Below, in pieces: positions 1 through 6,595 of a stretch of DNA of 8,701 bases. Origin of the DNA: Woeseiaceae bacterium (GTDB lineage Bacteria; Pseudomonadota; Gammaproteobacteria; Steroidobacterales; Woeseiaceae); the NCBI GenBank assembly GCA_022866645.1, contig JALHUQ010000452.1, forward strand, positions 1 through 8,701, written 5' to 3'. Numbering within the stretch: the stretch's first letter is position 1; each line of letters starts with the position of its first letter. A program made the position numbers and the translations under genes. The notes below the pieces were generated by a model. It did not search any database. It saw only the letters and a list, made by a program, of their open reading frames with translations, and had not been told where the DNA came from.

Positions 1-1
1 A

Positions 2-361
2 CTACTCGATTACGGGCTTGCCGTTCTCGATTCGGATTCGCCGGCCCGGATCGTCAGTCATGCGAACCGTCTGCTCCTGTCCGTCAAGCTGACTGCCGGC
101 AAGGCCGCCTATTACCGCACCTGCAATTGTTCCAGCGATCTGATTAGGATCCTGGGTTGGATGCACAACGGAAACGAGTTGATCACGGCATTCTTCTCGC
201 GGTACAGATACCGTCTTAAAGACGGGTGTCACGGCAACGACCTCTGCGTAGTTGTCTGAATCCAGCATCTGGTACCCGGCCGTAGCGCCAAGCGCGGTAA
301 CTGCTATGGCACCGACGATGCCACCGATTACAAGTTGTTTGCTTATCATTGTTTTTACCAT
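2..361 (-). CDS. Glycine-zipper envelope protein, apparently internally shortened
   Basis: This 119-residue protein has an uncharged N-terminal membrane segment (about residues 10-30, no lipobox cysteine). A Pro/Arg/Glu/Cys element follows (PREECRD, residues 54-60), then a glycine zipper with glycines at 77, 81, 85 and 89. The C-terminal part TVRMTDDPGRRI (98-109) resembles the end of the glycine-zipper 2TM family related to the rickettsial 17 kDa antigen. As I recall the family, members are around 180 residues, with a second zipper half and a Cys-containing central region between the first zipper and this tail; both are absent here, with no frame break. The gene starts 12 bp after the OmpA-like gene and carries a GGAAAGG ribosome site, so it is probably the last gene of that operon. 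The likely role is an envelope structural protein. The family call is good; the exact function is unknown. Confidence 0.8.
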   Translation of the reverse strand: MVKTMISKQLVIGGIVGAIAVTALGATAGYQMLDSDNYAEVVAVTPVFKTVSVPREECRDQLVSVVHPTQDPNQIAGTIAGAVIGGLAGSQLDGQEQTVRMTDDPGRRIRIENGKPVIE

Positions 362-373
362 GAGCCTTTCCGA

Positions 374-1303
374 CTAGTTGGTTGACGCCGTCGGTATTGC
401 TATTGGCGGGTTGTCGATAACGACTTCGACGCGGCGGTTCTGCTGCCGTCCACTTTCGGACAGGTTATCCGCGATCGGCTGAGTCTCGCCCATCCCAGCT
501 GCGGTAAGGCGCCGGGACTGGATACCCTGTTGCGTCAAATAGGACCTCACCGAGTCGGCGCGATGCTGCGATAGCGTCTGGTTCATTTCGAGACTACCCA
601 CGTCATCCGTGTGGCCTTCAATGGCGACGCTTCGATCGGGATACTCGTTGAGGAACACGACCAGCTTGTCGAGACTCGTTTGTCCTGCCAATTTCAAATC
701 AGATCGGCCAGTGGCGAACAGCGTGTTGCCGAGGGTGAGTACCAGGCCACGGTCAGTGGCTTCCGCCTTGAGCTCATCAATCTGTCGCTGTAATTTTTCC
801 GCGTCACGTGCGGCATCAGCGGCGCGGCTTGCCGCATCGGCTGCAGCAACCACCGCTGACGATCGCGCGGCCGCGGTCTCACTTTCTGCCATTGCGGTCT
901 GGCGATGCGCCATGTCGGCCTCGCGGGTGCGGGCATCCAGGCGCGCGTCGTCACGTGCCTGGCTAAGTCCCATTCGTTGCTCTTCAGCGTAACGTGTTGA
1001 CGCCTTGGCCATTGCGATTTCAACCTTGCGGTCCGCCATGTAAACACGATACTCACCAAGGGCGACGTCTTTGCCAACTGGCTGTTCTGCAAGTTCGACG
1101 GACGTCTCAGCTTCCCTGATTTCGACCGGCGCGAGGTCAGCAAGGGTCGTGTTCGATTGCAGGCGATCCATCTTGCTGCGGACTTCGGCGGATCCTGCCG
1201 GATTGGTCGGCGCTGTGGCACAACCTGCCACCAGCATCAGTATCGCCAACGTTGCAACCGGAAATCCGGTGAAACGAAAAAGGTTGTGGGTAGACGTGTT
1301 CAT
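374..1303 (-). CDS. OmpA-family lipoprotein with N-terminal DUF4398-like region
   Basis: A 309-residue lipoprotein with a signal peptide ending in the lipobox V-A-G-C (Cys28); Ala at +2 favours outer-membrane sorting. Residues 38-110 resemble the DUF4398 protein encoded just upstream. Residues 110-183 are an Ala/Arg/Glu-rich, probably coiled-coil stalk. Residues 186-297 form an OmpA C-terminal domain, with GHTDD (230-234) and NQTLSQHRADSV (241-252). Asp233 and Arg248 match the pair that binds the diaminopimelate of peptidoglycan in OmpA-like domains. The protein probably tethers the outer membrane to the cell wall through a long helical spacer. Its ATG overlaps the stop of the preceding gene as ATGA, and a GGAGGT ribosome site lies 5 nt upstream, so the two are probably translationally coupled. 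Domain calls are strong; a specific physiological role is not visible. Confidence 0.93.
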   Translation of the reverse strand: MNTSTHNLFRFTGFPVATLAILMLVAGCATAPTNPAGSAEVRSKMDRLQSNTTLADLAPVEIREAETSVELAEQPVGKDVALGEYRVYMADRKVEIAMAKASTRYAEEQRMGLSQARDDARLDARTREADMAHRQTAMAESETAAARSSAVVAAADAASRAADAARDAEKLQRQIDELKAEATDRGLVLTLGNTLFATGRSDLKLAGQTSLDKLVVFLNEYPDRSVAIEGHTDDVGSLEMNQTLSQHRADSVRSYLTQQGIQSRRLTAAGMGETQPIADNLSESGRQQNRRVEVVIDNPPIAIPTASTN

Positions 1304-1692
1304 TGCTGACCTCCAGTGCGGCGCATCTCTTCAATCAGGGCTTCGGAGCTGCGGTACAGCTCGTCATTGACCGCCTGTGCTTTGGCGGTTTCAGTTCTCG
1401 CCGTCGCCAGTTCAGCCATCACAATGGACTGTTCCGCAAACCGGTCGGCCTGAACCATGTTCTTCGCCTTGACAGATTTATCGGCTGACATCAGTTTTTG
1501 ACGCGCTTCGTCCAGTTCAGCGTTGGCGTAATGACTTGCGTCAACTTTCTCTGCAACCTCAATCGCAAGCCTCGCTTCATTGAGCGCGGCAGTTGGGGCT
1601 GGCGGTGCGGATGCACAGGCGGCAAGGAGCAGCATGGCTCCTGCAACGGCAGCACCCATGAGCAGTCGATGATTGCGGTAGGTTTCGAACAC
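1300..1692 (-). CDS. DUF4398 lipoprotein, GTG start
   Basis: A 130-residue small lipoprotein with a hydrophobic signal peptide (about residues 10-25) and lipobox L-A-A-C at Cys26. The mature part is almost entirely helical and Ala/Glu-rich, with repeated A-x-x-E-L-x-x-A-type heptads (residues 37-125), as expected for DUF4398. The start is GTG, not ATG: a GGGAG ribosome site lies 7 nt upstream, and the frame gives a complete signal peptide. It is the first gene of the three-gene envelope cluster, and its TGA overlaps the start of the OmpA-like gene. DUF4398 proteins are often found beside OmpA-domain proteins, which suggests partnership at the outer membrane or periplasm. The biochemical function of the domain is not known to me. 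Confidence 0.9.
   Translation of the reverse strand: MFETYRNHRLLMGAAVAGAMLLLAACASAPPAPTAALNEARLAIEVAEKVDASHYANAELDEARQKLMSADKSVKAKNMVQADRFAEQSIVMAELATARTETAKAQAVNDELYRSSEALIEEMRRTGGQQ
1301..1316 (-). promoter_or_regulatory. Ribosome site and ATGA coupling junction
   Basis: On the minus strand a GGAGGT site lies 5 nt before the ATG of the OmpA-like gene, inside the last codons of the DUF4398 gene. The ATG shares two bases with the TGA stop. The arrangement is typical of translational coupling and fixes the start of the OmpA-like gene. Confidence 0.8.
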
Positions 1693-1898
1693 TTGGTTTC
1701 TCCCATTAAGAACGGACTTTCAACAACGAATGCTCCGCCTATGAAGTGCGGGGGTCTGTACGATGGCGTACTTAGTGAAAGATTTCTGCAGCGAGCGATT
1801 GACGCGCGCACGTCGGGAAGCTCGCGGAGATGGTTCGCCGTATGCCAATAGGCGTCAATTCTGTCGGGCGCGATAACGCTTACTGCCGGTGTCGAACG
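1693..1898. other. Intergenic region between yihY-like gene and DUF4398 gene
   Basis: About 206 bp without a convincing gene. It should hold the end of the baeRF-HPF-YihY transcript and the start of the envelope operon, both on the minus strand. A nested imperfect hairpin spans 1791-1825: outer arms GCGAGC/GCTCGC, inner arms GACG/CGTC with a 6-nt loop. There is no proper T run after it on the minus strand, so I do not call it a terminator. A short palindromic GTAC-6 nt-GTAC lies at 1758-1771. I could not find a good sigma70 -35/-10 pair for the envelope operon. Confidence 0.5.
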
Positions 1899-2729
1899 TC
1901 ATTCAGCCTGAGCTGCGCATAGGCAGGCCCCGAAGACGAAACCGCAGCCGGACAGGTAGATCCAAAACAGCAGCGCCATGATCCCGCCGAACACCCCATA
2001 GACGGCGTCCAGCATCGCATAGTTTCTGAGGTAGACGACGAATAGGCTCTCGGTCGTCTGCAGGAACACCGTGACGAAAGCGGCGGCGACCCAGACTTCG
2101 GCGAATCGTGTGCTGCGGCGCGGAGCCAATTTGTAGAATAAGGACAGACTAAGGAACAACACCAACAGCGGGACAACAAAGCCCCACAGGGCGTAGACCC
2201 AGGAGCCAAAATCATGCGCCGGAAAAAGCCACGACTTCCCAATACTCGCCAGCACCGGGGCGGCCATACCCAGGAGGACAGCACCTGCAGTGACGCCGAG
2301 TAGCGCCATGCCTCTCAGCGGCAGCCGCCACCAGCTGTATGCGTCGTCGCCCCAGGCGCGGTTCGTAGCACTAACAAGCGTGGTGAAGGATTGGAGCGCG
2401 ACCCAGACCAGGACGACGAGCACGACTAGCCCCGCCCGCTCGCGCGCCTGGATCACTGCAGTAATGGCCCCCAGGACCCGCGCTATCATCTCGCTTTCGA
2501 GAGGCACGAAGCTTTCCATGTACGTGACGATTGCTACCCCTGCAGTGCCCCGATCGACGAAGAACGACGCAAGGATGACGAATAGAATGACTAGCGGGAA
2601 CAGCGAGAAGAACGCGTTGAAGGCGAATGATTCCGCCCAATGAGTTCCACCAATCCGCAGAAACTTTTTGGCTGCGAGATAGGTTACCGACCAGGCCCTG
2701 TGAAATCTTTGTTCAAGTCGCAGTGGCAT
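1899..2729 (-). CDS. YihY/BrkB-family inner-membrane protein
   Basis: A 276-residue polytopic membrane protein with about six hydrophobic segments near residues 36-57, 99-121, 138-162, 177-199, 211-233 and 243-272. Family marks are the N-terminal AFNAFFSLFPLVI block (36-48), the LAPRRSTRF loop (201-209), and the C-terminal VYGVFGGIMALLFWIYLSG block (243-261). Length and six-segment layout fit the YihY/virulence factor BrkB family, whose transport or other activity is unsettled; older names such as ribonuclease BN for this family are mistaken. After the last segment, members usually carry an acidic GAELNA-like motif, and here it reads GACLCA with no Glu. The ATG has GGAGG 9 nt upstream. The start lies 42 bp after the HPF gene on the same strand, so it is probably the last gene of the baeRF-HPF operon. 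Confidence 0.9.
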   Translation of the reverse strand: MPLRLEQRFHRAWSVTYLAAKKFLRIGGTHWAESFAFNAFFSLFPLVILFVILASFFVDRGTAGVAIVTYMESFVPLESEMIARVLGAITAVIQARERAGLVVLVVLVWVALQSFTTLVSATNRAWGDDAYSWWRLPLRGMALLGVTAGAVLLGMAAPVLASIGKSWLFPAHDFGSWVYALWGFVVPLLVLFLSLSLFYKLAPRRSTRFAEVWVAAAFVTVFLQTTESLFVVYLRNYAMLDAVYGVFGGIMALLFWIYLSGCGFVFGACLCAAQAE

Positions 2730-2771
2730 AGGCGGCGGCCTCCGTCCATCGTTGTCCTCGGCGCTGGTGCA

Positions 2772-3095
2772 TCACGTTCTCCGAGCATCCTTCAGCCGCT
2801 CCAACGTGCTCTCTAGGGATCTTTTCATCTTATTGGCCGCGCCTGCAACGGCGTCGCCCAGGCTAGCGGCTTGGTGCGTGACGGCGGTGGGCTCGCGACC
2901 CTCGAGGCGAACCTCCATCATGCAGCGTTTGTCGTCTTGGCCGCTCTTGTCGCCGTTCTGGTCGCTCAGGTGAACTTCTACCCGTGTGATCCGATCGCTG
3001 AATCGGCTTAGGGCGCTCTCCACCACGCCCTTGACGTGGATGGCGAGTTCCTCGCGCCCTTCGATGTTACTGTCTGTATTGATCTCGATGTGCAT
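2772..3095 (-). CDS. HPF/RaiA-family ribosome-associated protein
   Basis: A 107-residue protein with the beta-alpha-beta-beta-beta-alpha pattern of ribosome hibernation factors: an IEINTDSNIEG strand/loop start (residues 3-13), helix LAIHVKGVVESALSRF (17-32), strands ITRVEVHLSD (36-45) and CMMEVRLEG (58-66), and the C-terminal helix 78-104 rich in Lys/Arg. It has only the N-terminal type domain, so it is a short form without the dimerising tail of long HPF. Family members bind the small-subunit decoding centre and keep idle ribosomes inactive and protected. AGGAG lies 6 nt before the ATG. It starts 28 bp after the stop of the baeRF-like gene, in the same direction. This copy could be a secondary paralogue, since the main hpf/raiA of gammaproteobacteria usually lies elsewhere (rpoN region); that is inference. 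Confidence 0.92.
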   Translation of the reverse strand: MHIEINTDSNIEGREELAIHVKGVVESALSRFSDRITRVEVHLSDQNGDKSGQDDKRCMMEVRLEGREPTAVTHQAASLGDAVAGAANKMKRSLESTLERLKDARRT

Positions 3096-3123
3096 CGCGT
3101 TCTCCTGCGTGATCCGTGTCTGC

Positions 3124-4293
3124 TCAGTATCGGTAGATCGCGGCCAGTCCCGTGCGCAATGGCATCCGCGCAGCGGGAATCACCAGCACCGTTCCGCCCT
3201 GCTTCGCGACCAGCTCGCCCACATCGTCGAGCAGGTCATCGACGTGCGTATCGCTCCGGTTGGCGAGCTCGACCCGACCTGTTGCGCCATCGAGCCGGCC
3301 TGCGACCTGGCGATCGGCATCAACAAGCAGCGTCTCGACCCGGCCGGAGGCAGCGGCCTCTGCTACTTGCGCCAGGTCGTCACTTCCAACTCCCTTGGAG
3401 CGGGCTTGCTCGAACTGTTCGCGTAGGGACGCGATCCGCGCTTGATATTGAGGCTCGACGGCCTGCCAGGCGAGCGCGCGAAGTTCGTCGGCCGGCAGGG
3501 AGTCGGGGTTGAATCCAATACCGTCGGCGACGAGAAGCGGGTTCTGGCTGACCTGGTGAAAAAGGTGGTGGTGTTCCGGCAACGCCGCCAGGATCAGTGG
3601 CAGGCCCGAGGGCTTGGTGTAGTGCTCCAGAACCGCGCGATCGACGGCGCGGAAGAACCGCTCCGCGTCAATGTCTGCCTCGTCCGCCTTTCCGCCGTGG
3701 CCGTGGTGCATTCGGTTGCTTCCCCCGCCGATGCCGCCGTACGAGGCCACCGTCTGGTGCGGTTCAGTTTGCTCCCCACCCAGAGCGTCCGCAATCGTCC
3801 GCGGGACCCCCGGAATCAGATCGAGCTCATCAAGCGCGTGTCGGTTACCCTCGAACAACCGAATCTTGTCGAGGCTCAGTGCAAGGACCTGGTAGCGATC
3901 GACCGACTGAAGGAAGCGCCGCAGAGGCTTGGTGTGGAAGCTGTCAGCGACCACGACCAATTCGGCGACCGGCTGCGGAATTATCAGGGCCCGAAAGATG
4001 CTGGGCCCGCCCAGAACGGCCAAGCCATCGAGGGTGTGATCCCAGAACTCGGCGTCGTGTGCGAGGGCTTCGAAGGGTTCCAGCAACAGCCGCGTCTCGG
4101 CGGTCGGATACTTCTGGAGGAGCGATGCTTCAAGCTCCTTCACGAGGTTCCGAAACCGAATTGGATCCTGCTGGTTCTCTGGATGCCGCCGATGAGTCGG
4201 CTGGTACAGCGAGAGACACGGCGGTTCGTGGTCGGACGAGAATCCGGCAAGCACTTCATTCGTAAGTCCGATCCTTGTGGATGGTTTGATCAT
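3124..4293 (-). CDS. Bacterial eRF1-like (baeRF-type) protein
   Basis: A 389-residue soluble protein that fits bacterial archaeo-eukaryotic release-factor-like (baeRF) proteins, probably the family whose N-terminus reads LYQPTHRRHPENQQDPIRFR (residues 29-48). An eRF1/Pelota-like central part follows (VLALSLDKIRLFEGN, 136-150), with a Gly/His-rich loop SYGGIGGGSNRMHHGHGG (184-201) where true release factors carry GGQ. Then comes LPLILAALPEHHHLF (231-245). The C-terminal alpha/beta domain has GRVETLLVDAD (317-327), like eRF1 domain 3. The family is proposed to act in ribosome rescue or as translation-associated factors; no member's activity is asserted here. The reading frame stays open 117 codons further upstream, but the ATG at 4293 has a GGAG site 6 nt before it and begins the conserved part. 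It probably leads an operon with HPF. Confidence 0.82.
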   Translation of the reverse strand: MIKPSTRIGLTNEVLAGFSSDHEPPCLSLYQPTHRRHPENQQDPIRFRNLVKELEASLLQKYPTAETRLLLEPFEALAHDAEFWDHTLDGLAVLGGPSIFRALIIPQPVAELVVVADSFHTKPLRRFLQSVDRYQVLALSLDKIRLFEGNRHALDELDLIPGVPRTIADALGGEQTEPHQTVASYGGIGGGSNRMHHGHGGKADEADIDAERFFRAVDRAVLEHYTKPSGLPLILAALPEHHHLFHQVSQNPLLVADGIGFNPDSLPADELRALAWQAVEPQYQARIASLREQFEQARSKGVGSDDLAQVAEAAASGRVETLLVDADRQVAGRLDGATGRVELANRSDTHVDDLLDDVGELVAKQGGTVLVIPAARMPLRTGLAAIYRY

Positions 4294-4304
4294 GGGTCTC
4301 TCCG
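4294..4304 (-). promoter_or_regulatory. Ribosome site deciding the baeRF start
   Basis: On the minus strand GGAGAG lies just upstream of the ATG at 4291-4293 (GGAG to ATG spacing 6 nt). It supports this start over the upstream in-frame ATG at 4644, which would add 117 Arg/Ser/Cys-rich residues running into the neighbouring gene's 5' end. Confidence 0.7.
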
Positions 4305-4352
4305 TCACACGTGCGCGCGTCGCAAGCGAAGCGCATTGGCAATAACCGACAC

Positions 4353-4368
4353 GCGCCGCCCGCGGCGC
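4353..4368. repeat. GC-rich inverted repeat in divergent region
   Basis: Perfect 7-bp arms GCGCCGC and GCGGCGC separated by 2 bp. It lies about 60 bp upstream of the baeRF start, in the leader or promoter zone of the minus-strand operon. It could be an operator or part of an RNA hairpin; no T run follows, so it is not a terminator. Confidence 0.5.
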
Positions 4369-4380
4369 ACAAGTCATCGA

Positions 4381-4394
4381 ATAGTCGTAACTAT
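4381..4394. repeat. AT-rich inverted repeat in divergent region
   Basis: Perfect 5-bp arms ATAGT and ACTAT around CGTA, about 90 bp upstream of the baeRF start and 160 bp upstream of the asmA-like start. The size and dyad suit a small repressor site, but short dyads occur by chance. Confidence 0.3.
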
Positions 4395-4544
4395 GTCTAC
4401 TCATAACGCCTCGCGTCTGGGTTTGTCTGTACGGTAGGGAACACTGCGCAAAAACGTTGTGTCCAGAGTTTGCGGGAGAAGTCGTCGTTGAATTATCCGA
4501 CGTGCGATCCGAGCAACGCCTTTCCCTCGGGCGGAATTTGCGCC

Positions 4545-4557
4545 TATGATGCTGGCA
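4545..4557 (+). promoter_or_regulatory. Candidate -10 element placing the start site on the asmA ATG
   Basis: TATGAT at 4545-4550 matches the sigma70 -10 consensus at five of six positions. Six bases follow, so the expected transcription start is A4557, the first base of the ATG. The upstream -35 region is weak (TTTCCC at 4521-4526, spacer 18). No Shine-Dalgarno site lies at a usable distance before the ATG. Confidence 0.4.
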
Positions 4558-6497
4558 TGCCTGACATTGCCAAAACGATCCGTAATGCAGCAGCGATTGC
4601 CGCAGCCTTGTTGGTGGCTGTTGTCGTCGCAGGCGCCGGCACACTGGCCTGGTATGACGGCGAGCGCCTCAGCGTTCTTGCCACCGAGCACCTCCGTGAT
4701 AGCTATGGCATTGCGCTGGAAGTCGAGCAACTGGAACGCACTTTTGAATGGCGTCCGCTCATCACCATCAGTCACCTGAGAGTTTCAAACGCCGCTGCTA
4801 CGGAGCGGACGCTGGTCGACGTCGGCGCTGCCAGCTTCCGAATTCGTCCCTGGACCTTGCTCTTTGATCCACTGACGCTGGAAGATGTTGCGATCAACGG
4901 CGTGACCGTCACGGTGCCGGTCGACGAGGAGGGCCTCCGCTATTGGGATCCTCTCGTTACGGCAGTCTCCGACTGGTTCGACCAATTCGATTGGTCGATA
5001 AGGCGCTTTGACCTCAGGGACCTGCGTGCGACGAGTCGGCACCTCCAGAGCGAAAACGAATTGCTCGTATCCGCCCGCGAAATCACGGGAACGATGCCCC
5101 GCGCGGCCAGCCTGACGCTAATTGCCGCCGGTATGGAGGTCAACCTGGTTACGGCGATTCCGCTGCGACTAAAAGGCACCGCGAAAATTGACAGGCTAGA
5201 GCTTGCACAGGAAGGTGGTGAGCTGCCCGTGAAACTGAGCATCGACGGACACGTTCAGGACAGGTTGCTGAGTGTCAGAATGACAGGCGGCAATCTCCTC
5301 GAGGGCGACCCCTCTGAGCGTGAACCGGTACAGGGCAGTATCTCACTCGGCGACGTCGTCACCGAGCTGCAGGGCACCATGAGCAGGGACGATGCCAGGC
5401 ACGTCGACGTCAGTGTGACGACCGTGGTCAACAGCAAAGGTCCGGCCCCGGACCTGGCACTTTCTTTTCAGCTTTCAGACCAGGACAGTGCGTGGCAACT
5501 ATCGTCCATTCGCGCGCAACAGGGTGACAGCGAATTGTCGGGCGAGATCGAAATACTGAATCGTGACGAGCGCCGGAAATTGAATGCCCGGCTGAATTTT
5601 TCGCAATTAACCTTCCCGAGGCAGAAGGCAGATAGGCCGTCACCCGCTCCCGGAACTGCAAGTGTCATTCCAGAGGGTGGTTTGTATCCGCAACTGCTCG
5701 AGTTTATGCGGGAATTCGATGCCGAATTCGATCTCAGTGCAGAGAACTCCGTTGTGTTCCAAATCCCCTTTGACGAACTGCACATTGCAACGTCACTCGA
5801 TCACGGCGTGCTTACCACTACAATCGACGAATCAACAATCGAGGAAGGCCAGTTTGAAGCAGAGTTTCAGGTCTTGCCGGGTGCAGCGTCGACCGAGTTG
5901 AGTTTTCAGGCGACGCTCGAGAATGCGTCGCTCGGCGCAATGCTCGCCCCGGTGGAAAATCTGCAGGACGCGAGCGGAACCGTCAACGGCGAACTTTCCG
6001 TCGCAGCCGCAGGTGACAAGTTCGAGGAAGTACTCGGTTCGCTGGCCGGCAAATTGACCCTGGCGATCGAGTCGGGGCGCATCCCCGACAGTATTGCAAC
6101 GAAGCTGAGTGGCAATCTGTTTGCAGCGCTGTTCGCCAGTGCCGGCAGTAATGAGATGGCGCCAATCCGCTGTGCGGTCGTCGAATTCGACATAGACAAT
6201 GGCGTGGCAAAGGGAAAAAGGATGGTGATTGAACTGGACGACTATGCCCTTTACGGGGATGGCGAAATCAGCTTGCGCGAGCAGCGAATCGACATCCGCC
6301 TGGTACCGCGCGCCAAAGATTTCAGCCTCGTCGCAACGCGCGTGCCGCTCAGAATCCGTGGGCCCTTCGATGATATCGAACTCGACCCTGTCGTTGGTGA
6401 AGGCCTTATATCGCTTCTCACACCGATCGAACTGGGCGAGCCCGCAAGCGCGGGCTGCGTTGGCGAAGAGACACCACAAAAAAAGCCCGCACAGTGA
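4557..6497 (+). CDS. AsmA-family inner-membrane-anchored protein
   Basis: A 646-residue protein with one N-terminal membrane anchor (about residues 9-31) and a long periplasmic part rich in beta strands. The first part has a pattern shared by AsmA-like proteins: LEVEQLERTF (56-65), then LITISHLRVSN with repeated short amphipathic strands and LEDVAINGVTV. The AsmA C-terminal region covers about residues 470-625 and includes RCAVVEFDIDNGVAKG (538-553), the ALYGDGEISLREQRIDIRLVP block and a PLRIRGPFDD segment. AsmA relatives are thought to form long lipid-binding grooves that move phospholipids between membranes or adjust outer-membrane assembly. ATG 4557 is chosen because it sits just before the anchor; TTG codons at 4470 and 4488 are in frame, and the second has GGGAG 9 nt upstream, so a start 23 residues earlier is possible. 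The downstream gene is mscS-like. Confidence 0.88.
   Translation: MPDIAKTIRNAAAIAAALLVAVVVAGAGTLAWYDGERLSVLATEHLRDSYGIALEVEQLERTFEWRPLITISHLRVSNAAATERTLVDVGAASFRIRPWTLLFDPLTLEDVAINGVTVTVPVDEEGLRYWDPLVTAVSDWFDQFDWSIRRFDLRDLRATSRHLQSENELLVSAREITGTMPRAASLTLIAAGMEVNLVTAIPLRLKGTAKIDRLELAQEGGELPVKLSIDGHVQDRLLSVRMTGGNLLEGDPSEREPVQGSISLGDVVTELQGTMSRDDARHVDVSVTTVVNSKGPAPDLALSFQLSDQDSAWQLSSIRAQQGDSELSGEIEILNRDERRKLNARLNFSQLTFPRQKADRPSPAPGTASVIPEGGLYPQLLEFMREFDAEFDLSAENSVVFQIPFDELHIATSLDHGVLTTTIDESTIEEGQFEAEFQVLPGAASTELSFQATLENASLGAMLAPVENLQDASGTVNGELSVAAAGDKFEEVLGSLAGKLTLAIESGRIPDSIATKLSGNLFAALFASAGSNEMAPIRCAVVEFDIDNGVAKGKRMVIELDDYALYGDGEISLREQRIDIRLVPRAKDFSLVATRVPLRIRGPFDDIELDPVVGEGLISLLTPIELGEPASAGCVGEETPQKKPAQ
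6439..6456. repeat. Hairpin near the 3' end of the asmA-like gene
   Basis: Perfect 7-bp arms AGCCCGC and GCGGGCT with a 4-nt loop AAGC, inside codons for the C-terminal tail. The first arm sequence AGCCCGC occurs again at 6484-6490, so the middle arm could pair with either copy. No T run follows on the plus strand. Confidence 0.45.
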
Positions 6498-6503
6498 TGT
6501 GCG
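6478..6503 (-). terminator. Terminator-like hairpin on the antisense strand
   Basis: On the minus strand, arms CGCACA and TGTGCG with a 4-nt loop are followed after GGC by seven T residues (the A run at 6478-6484 on the plus strand). The hairpin spans the asmA stop codon. This is the layout of a short rho-independent terminator facing into asmA from the right. No minus-strand gene is seen to its right, so it may only block antisense transcription or may be chance. The stem is only 6 bp. Confidence 0.35.
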
Positions 6504-6558
6504 CAGCTGATTGCCAACGCGGTCGTTTACTACCCAGTGAACGATGACGGTATCGGGC

Positions 6559-6588
6559 TTGACAGCATCGTGGCAATGTCACTAGTGT
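6559..6588 (+). promoter_or_regulatory. Candidate sigma70 promoter of the mscS-like gene
   Basis: A perfect -35 TTGACA (6559-6564), an 18-bp spacer and a fair -10 TAGTGT (6583-6588, four of six consensus bases). The expected start lies at 6595-6596, on the ATG itself. There is no Shine-Dalgarno site before this ATG. The promoter would allow mscS expression independent of asmA, which ends 98 bp upstream. Confidence 0.5.
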
Positions 6589-6595
6589 CTGCAAC

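Noticed and set aside
1791..1825. Nested hairpin as terminator of the baeRF-HPF-YihY operon
   Set aside because: Imperfect stem with a large loop, and no T run on the minus strand.
3442..4437. 331-codon plus-strand frame opposite baeRF
   Set aside because: It mirrors the real minus-strand gene, which has clear domain motifs; the opposite frame shows no recognisable domain.
4294..4644. 117-codon upstream extension of the baeRF frame on the minus strand
   Set aside because: It is Arg/Ser/Cys-rich and lacks family similarity, overlaps the asmA 5' end, and the ATG at 4293 has a good ribosome site.
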